Below, one piece after another: positions 60,114-64,000 of a stretch of 64,000 nt of DNA. Where the stretch lies: the NCBI GenBank assembly GCA_017620475.1, contig JAFZQI010000003.1, positions 62,001 to 126,000 of the forward strand, written 5' to 3'. The notes below the pieces were generated by a model. The model had not been told where the DNA came from. It made no database searches and worked only from the letters and a program-made list of their open reading frames with translations. Source of the stretch: Clostridiales bacterium. Its GTDB lineage: Bacteria; Bacillota; Clostridia; Saccharofermentanales; Saccharofermentanaceae. Position 1 is the first letter of the stretch. Each line of letters begins with the position of its first letter. The position numbers and the translations under genes were made by a program.

Positions 60114-60596
60114 ATGGCAGAAGAAAATCAGAAGATCCAATTTACCGTCGAAGGTATGAAGCGTCTGCAGGATGAACTCGAAGAGAGAAAAACCGTCATC
60201 TCCGGACAGATCGCTGAGCAGCTCAAAGAAGCTCGCGCTCAGGGCGACCTTTCGGAGAACTCCGAGTACGATGAGGCGAAAGATGCTCAGGCGAAGAACG
60301 AAGCCCGCATCATGGAGATTGAAGAGATCCTGAAGAAGGCAGAAGTCATCGACGACAGCGAGATCTCCAAGACCAAGATCTCCCTGGGTTCCAAGGTTAC
60401 CCTCCGCGATGAGGAGACAAAGGAAGAGATCATGTACGAGCTGGTTAACGCCAAGGATGCGGACATCTTCTCTAACCGTATTTCCCAGGACTCCCCTGTC
60501 GGCAAAGCCATCGTAGGTAAGAAAAAGGGTCAGGTCATCGAGGTTCAGACCGTTGCCGGTGCCTTCAAGTACAAGATCATCAAGATCGGCGAGTAA
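60114..60596 (+). CDS. greA: Transcription elongation factor GreA
   Basis: 160 residues. N-terminal coiled coil with acidic tip (GDLSENSEYDEAKDAQAKNEARI), which reaches into RNA polymerase to stimulate cleavage of backtracked RNA. C-terminal FKBP-like domain (VTLRDEETKEE, ISQDSPVGKAIVGKKKGQVIEV). GGAG ribosome site, 49 bp after guaB. Confidence 0.95.
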   Translation: MAEENQKIQFTVEGMKRLQDELEERKTVISGQIAEQLKEARAQGDLSENSEYDEAKDAQAKNEARIMEIEEILKKAEVIDDSEISKTKISLGSKVTLRDEETKEEIMYELVNAKDADIFSNRISQDSPVGKAIVGKKKGQVIEVQTVAGAFKYKIIKIGE

Positions 60597-60656
60597 TCTC
60601 ATAGAGAATGGGCCCAGGTTTTGTCCGGCTCCATGAAACATAGCAAACGACGGCAG

Positions 60657-60682
60657 GAAATCGCACCACTTCGTGCGATTTC
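60657..60682 (+). terminator. Hairpin between greA and lysS
   Basis: GAAATCGCAC and GTGCGATTTC form a perfect 10-bp stem with a 6-nt loop. There is only a weak T-run, so it may be an RNA-stability or attenuation hairpin rather than a full terminator. Confidence 0.5.
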
Positions 60683-60716
60683 TCGCGCATAAAAGAAAAT
60701 GAAATGAGGAAGCAAA

Positions 60717-62297
60717 ATGGCTGACGAGAACAACAACAATCAGGCACCCGTACAGGACCTGAATCAACTGCTGAAGATCAGAAGAGAGAAGCTTTCGGAG
60801 CTGCAGGCCAACGGTAAGGATCCGTTCCAGATCACCAAGTATAACGTGACCTGTCACTCCCTGGATGCCAAAGCCGAGTTCGAAAAGCTCGACTCCGAGC
60901 TCAAAGCACAGATCCCGGAAGGACTTTCCGAAGAGGAAGCCGTCGAGAAACTCAAAGAGCTTCACGAAGGCAAAAGGATCGAGGTTTCCGTCGCCGGTCG
61001 TATGATGCTCAAGCGCGTCATGGGTAAGGCTTCCTTTGCCACCATCCGTGACCTCAAGGGCGATATCCAGCTCTATGTGACAAGAGATTCCCTCGGTGTC
61101 GATGACTACCAGGACTTTAAGAAGATGGATATCGGCGACATCATCGGCGTCAAGGGATACGTGTTCCGTACCCGCACCGGTGAGATCTCCATTCACGCCG
61201 AAGAACTGAAGCTCCTCACAAAGTCGCTCCAGATCCTGCCCGAAAAGCACCATGGTCTGACCAACACAGATATGCGTTACCGTCAGCGCTATCTCGACCT
61301 CATCGTTAACCCCGAGGTCAAGGATACATTCGTAAAGAGATCCAGGATCATCAAGGAGATCCGTAACTTCCTCGATTCCCGTGACTTTATGGAAGTCGAG
61401 ACCCCGATGCTCGTCAGCAACGCCGGCGGCGCCGCTGCCCGTCCGTTCGAGACACATTACAACGCCCTCGACGAGGACGTCAAGCTTCGTATTTCCCTTG
61501 AGCTCTATCTGAAGAGACTGATCGTCGGCGGCCTCGAGCGCGTCTACGAGATCGGCCGTGTTTTCAGAAACGAAGGCGTCGACACCCGTCACAACCCGGA
61601 GTTCACCCTGATGGAGCTCTACCAGGCCTACACCGACTACGAGGGCATGATGGAGCTCACTGAGTCCATGTTCCGTTACCTCGCGGAGAAGGTCTGCGGC
61701 ACCACGCTTATCAAGTACGGTGATCTCGAGATCGACTTCGGAAAGCCCTTCGAGCGCCTCACCATGAATGATGCGATCAAGAAGTACACCGGCATCGACT
61801 TCGATACTGTTGCTGACGATGATGCGGCAAAAGCACTTGCCAAGGAGCATCACGTAGAATTCGAAGACCGTCACACCAAGGGCGACATCATCAACCTGTT
61901 CTTCGAGCAGTTCTGCGAAGAGAAACTAATCCAGCCGACATTCATCATGGATCACCCGCTGGCGATCTCTCCGCTTACGAAGAAGAAGCCGTCCGATCCG
62001 CAGAAGGTCGAGCGTTTCGAGCTGTTCATCAACACATGGGAGATGTGTAACGCTTACTCCGAGCTAAACGATCCGATCGACCAGCGCGAGCGCTTCAAGG
62101 CCCAGGATGCTGCGGCTGACGCAGGCGATGAAGAAGCGAACCACACTGACGAGGACTTCCTCAATGCTCTCGAGATCGGCATGCCCCCGACGGGCGGCAT
62201 CGGCTATGGCATCGACCGTCTGGTCATGCTCCTCACCGACTCCCCCGCAATCAGAGATGTACTTCTTTTCCCGACAATGAAATCTTTGGACAAATAA
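60717..62297 (+). CDS. lysS: Lysyl-tRNA synthetase, class II
   Basis: 526 residues. Charges tRNA-Lys. OB-fold anticodon-binding domain first (about 70-165, with VAGRMMLKRVMGKASFATI), then the class II core. Motif 1 is near MEVETPMLV, motif 2 is FRNEGVDTRHNPEFTLME, and motif 3 is GYGIDRLVMLLTDS near the end. A charged N-terminal extension (about 65 residues) is somewhat long. greA-lysS order is common in Bacillota. Confidence 0.96.
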   Translation: MADENNNNQAPVQDLNQLLKIRREKLSELQANGKDPFQITKYNVTCHSLDAKAEFEKLDSELKAQIPEGLSEEEAVEKLKELHEGKRIEVSVAGRMMLKRVMGKASFATIRDLKGDIQLYVTRDSLGVDDYQDFKKMDIGDIIGVKGYVFRTRTGEISIHAEELKLLTKSLQILPEKHHGLTNTDMRYRQRYLDLIVNPEVKDTFVKRSRIIKEIRNFLDSRDFMEVETPMLVSNAGGAAARPFETHYNALDEDVKLRISLELYLKRLIVGGLERVYEIGRVFRNEGVDTRHNPEFTLMELYQAYTDYEGMMELTESMFRYLAEKVCGTTLIKYGDLEIDFGKPFERLTMNDAIKKYTGIDFDTVADDDAAKALAKEHHVEFEDRHTKGDIINLFFEQFCEEKLIQPTFIMDHPLAISPLTKKKPSDPQKVERFELFINTWEMCNAYSELNDPIDQRERFKAQDAAADAGDEEANHTDEDFLNALEIGMPPTGGIGYGIDRLVMLLTDSPAIRDVLLFPTMKSLDK

Positions 62298-62452
62298 AGC
62301 CCGTAGTATCAAGGCTTTCGGGTTTCGGCCCCGTGACCTTACCAACGATTTACCAATTTTGTGTTGGTAAGGAGCAAGAACAAACACAAAGCGACAAGTC
62401 AGAGATAGTCTTACCAAAGCACCTTGGATCAGATGATTCAGGGTGCTTTTTG
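62298..62452 (+). terminator. Hairpin series after lysS
   Basis: Three hairpins. AAAGCC/GGCTTT (62298-62320) has the same loop as the tRNA-Ser terminator. CCTTACCAAC/GTTGGTAAGG (62338-62347 and 62364-62373) is a perfect 10-bp stem. AAAGCACC/GGTGCTTT (62416-62423 and 62442-62449) is followed by T and is the best terminator. TTACCAA occurs three times. Beyond this point base composition falls, so the region may be an island edge. Confidence 0.7.
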
Positions 62453-62463
62453 ATACAGGTGCA

Positions 62464-62502
62464 TTATTGGGATGAATAAATAAGGTATAATGTATTTATA
62501 CC
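62464..62502 (+). promoter_or_regulatory. Promoter with overlapping palindrome before the methyltransferase
   Basis: TTATTG (62464-62469), 16-bp spacer, TATAAT (62486-62491). GGTATAA (62484-62490) and TTATACC (62496-62502) are perfect 7-bp inverted arms around TGTAT, covering the -10. This looks like an operator, possibly for a control protein of the restriction system. Confidence 0.65.
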
Positions 62503-62567
62503 CTAGACGGAGGATTGGTCAAACATTTGGGGTTATTCTGTTTATATGATATATATGGAGAAGAAAA

Positions 62568-64000
62568 ATGGCTGTTATTCATGAATTGTTAAGTCGTGTC
62601 GAAGACGTGGAATTGAGATCCCGTCTTGAAGATGAGATTAATAAGATATCTAAGCAAAAGAAATTTGGTTTGGTATTTGAGGAACACTTACCAGAATGCA
62701 CGCCTCTCTATGATATTCCGGTAAAGAAGGGATCTGTAGTTGCAAAAAAATCAGGAGCTGTCAGTGATATGTTCGAGGTACTTGCAATTCATGATGCAGT
62801 AGCTTTGTGTGCTAATCGCGTAGATAAACAGACCGAGGAGATCCCGGTGTCAGAATTGGTTTGTGTTGCACAATTCGGAGAGCCAATATATCCATACCTT
62901 AAACCTATTGACAGTGTTTGCAATGCGCCAGATAGCAATCTTTGGCATACACTGATTGAAGCTGATAACTATCACGCTCTTCAGTTGTTGGAGTATCTTT
63001 ATGCTGGAAGAATTGATTGTATATATATCGATCCGCCGTATAATACTGGAGCGCGTGATTGGAAATATAACAATGATTATGTGGATGGAAACGACACATA
63101 TCGTCATAGTAAATGGCTGTCTATGATGGAAAAAAGATTGAGTATTGCCAAAAGATTGCTTAATCCGAAGGATTCTGTACTTATTGTTACGATAGATGAA
63201 AAAGAGTATCTTCATTTGGGATGCTTGTTAGAAGAAATCTTTTCTGGCGCAAATATACAGATGATTAGTAGTGTTATAAGTCCTCGAGGCGCTACAAATA
63301 AATCAGCATTTACTCGAGTCGATGAGTATATCTTTTATGTTTTCATTGGAAATGCTTCAATAGTTCCATTTGGTCCTGACATGTTGATGCAAACAGAGTA
63401 TGAACCTGTTGAACAAAATGTCTGGAAGCAAATGATCAGAGGAAGTGAGAATGGTCCTCGCACAAAAAGACCCAAGCTATTCTATCCTATTTTTTTTAAT
63501 TTGCAAGATGGTCAATTTAATAGTGTCGGGATGCCTCCTCCTTTACAAGTTCGAAGAGAGGATATTCCAGTTCCAGAAGGTTGCTTTGCTGTGTATCCTA
63601 TTAGACGAGACGGTTTAGAAGTGACTTGGGCATTACAGCCAGAGACTTTTTTGGATAAAGTTAATAAAGGATATATTCGTTTTGGAAAATGGAAACCTGG
63701 CGATACATATAGAACTATGGCTCACCTTCAAAAGGGAACAATGGAACGAATAGAAAAGGGAGAGATAGAAATCCTTGGACGCGATGATGAAGGAACTGTT
63801 ATCCTTGGATCTACAGCAAAGCCTAAACGACCTGTTACTATTTGGAATATGCCAACTCATGATGCTGGTGTGAATGGTAAAAACCTGTTAACAACTATAT
63901 TGCCAGCCTGTTCGTTTATCTATCCTAAATCTCTTTATGCTGTTAAGGACACCCTGAATTTTATTGTTAAGGAGAAAAAAGACGCATTAATCGTAGATTT
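62568..64000 (+). CDS. Type III-like DNA adenine N6-methyltransferase (Mod), partial (3' end off the window)
   Basis: 477 codons from the ATG at 62568 (GGAG 7 nt upstream), open to the right edge. The catalytic motif DPPYNTG (D155) follows a beta strand CIYIDPPY. The next block, YRHSKWLSMMEKRLSIAKRLLNPKDSVLIVTIDEKE, matches type III Mod subunits. The SAM-binding FxG-like motif is expected further on, as in beta-class enzymes. Mod both methylates and recognises the site; a Res nuclease-helicase would be expected downstream. The gene is AT-rich and uses codons unlike lysS upstream, suggesting horizontal gain. A BREX-, DISARM- or solo-type methylase cannot be excluded without the right flank. 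Confidence 0.85.
   Translation, partial: MAVIHELLSRVEDVELRSRLEDEINKISKQKKFGLVFEEHLPECTPLYDIPVKKGSVVAKKSGAVSDMFEVLAIHDAVALCANRVDKQTEEIPVSELVCVAQFGEPIYPYLKPIDSVCNAPDSNLWHTLIEADNYHALQLLEYLYAGRIDCIYIDPPYNTGARDWKYNNDYVDGNDTYRHSKWLSMMEKRLSIAKRLLNPKDSVLIVTIDEKEYLHLGCLLEEIFSGANIQMISSVISPRGATNKSAFTRVDEYIFYVFIGNASIVPFGPDMLMQTEYEPVEQNVWKQMIRGSENGPRTKRPKLFYPIFFNLQDGQFNSVGMPPPLQVRREDIPVPEGCFAVYPIRRDGLEVTWALQPETFLDKVNKGYIRFGKWKPGDTYRTMAHLQKGTMERIEKGEIEILGRDDEGTVILGSTAKPKRPVTIWNMPTHDAGVNGKNLLTTILPACSFIYPKSLYAVKDTLNFIVKEKKDALIVD

Noticed and set aside
58601..61874. Two long minus-strand frames (58601-60073 and 60033-61874)
   Set aside because: Both are antisense to guaB, greA and lysS, which are certain genes; the frames show no family features.

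Overview
The window looks like part of a Bacillota (Clostridia-type, single-membrane) chromosome. The evidence is strong AGGAGG-type ribosome sites, many lipobox lipoproteins, ECF-type vitamin transporters (BioY, ThiT), CsoR copper control, a TPP riboswitch and a bacterial Myg1/Rsm22 pair. Most of it is moderately GC-rich; the two ends (about 1-8.7 kb and after 62.5 kb) are visibly more AT-rich and carry defence genes.

Layout. (1) 1-6.8 kb, minus strand: the distal part of a type III CRISPR-Cas locus, with a very large WYL-domain protein, a Csm6, a Cas6 and a second Csm6 cut by the left edge. No CRISPR array or cas10 is in view. (2) 7-10.3 kb: Myg1-like hydrolase, two small unknown proteins, an Rsm22-like rRNA methyltransferase and tRNA-Val(GAC). 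(3) 10.5-15.7 kb: the most interesting block. A promoter-to-terminator structured RNA is followed by a VirD4/TraG-like ATPase without membrane segments. Then comes a clear retron: a noncoding RNA closed by a 17-bp a1/a2 stem, and a retron reverse transcriptase with NAxxH, YCDD and VTG motifs and an unusual acidic repeat tail. (4) 15.7-20.4 kb: copper regulon (csoR, copA with a C-terminal CopZ-like domain that has its own ribosome site) and a Met/Gln/Gly-rich zinc-ribbon protein. (5) 20.7-24.3 kb: alanine dehydrogenase, bioY, birA behind a textbook BirA box, and a PqqD-like protein. (6) 24.5-28.2 kb: a surface protein, a 34-residue acidic peptide and a Ser/Gly-rich lipoprotein in one direction. 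(7) 29-31.5 kb: metal-binding domain protein plus a P1B ATPase.

(8) 31.7-54 kb: many lipoproteins of unknown role mixed with a PHP phosphatase, a lipoprotein barnase overlapping its barstar, an SGNH hydrolase, a MIF-family tautomerase, an ABC exporter, a PfkB kinase, a flavodoxin-like protein with its TetR repressor and twin operators, and an SPFH protein. (9) 54-62.3 kb: tRNA-Ser(CGA), serine-acetyltransferase-like protein, M24 peptidase, alpha/beta hydrolase, TPP riboswitch-thiT, guaB, greA and lysS. (10) 62.5 kb to the end: an AT-rich type III-like DNA adenine methyltransferase cut by the right edge.

Three non-genic patterns run through the window. An 11-mer (AAAAGCACTGT and close variants) occurs on both strands, inside and between genes, far more often than chance. 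There are two clusters of 50-nt nested inverted repeats that share a core but have different, self-complementary arms. There is also a three-unit array of short inverted repeats with co-varying arms upstream of one lipoprotein gene. All family assignments come from reading the sequence, and no database was searched.
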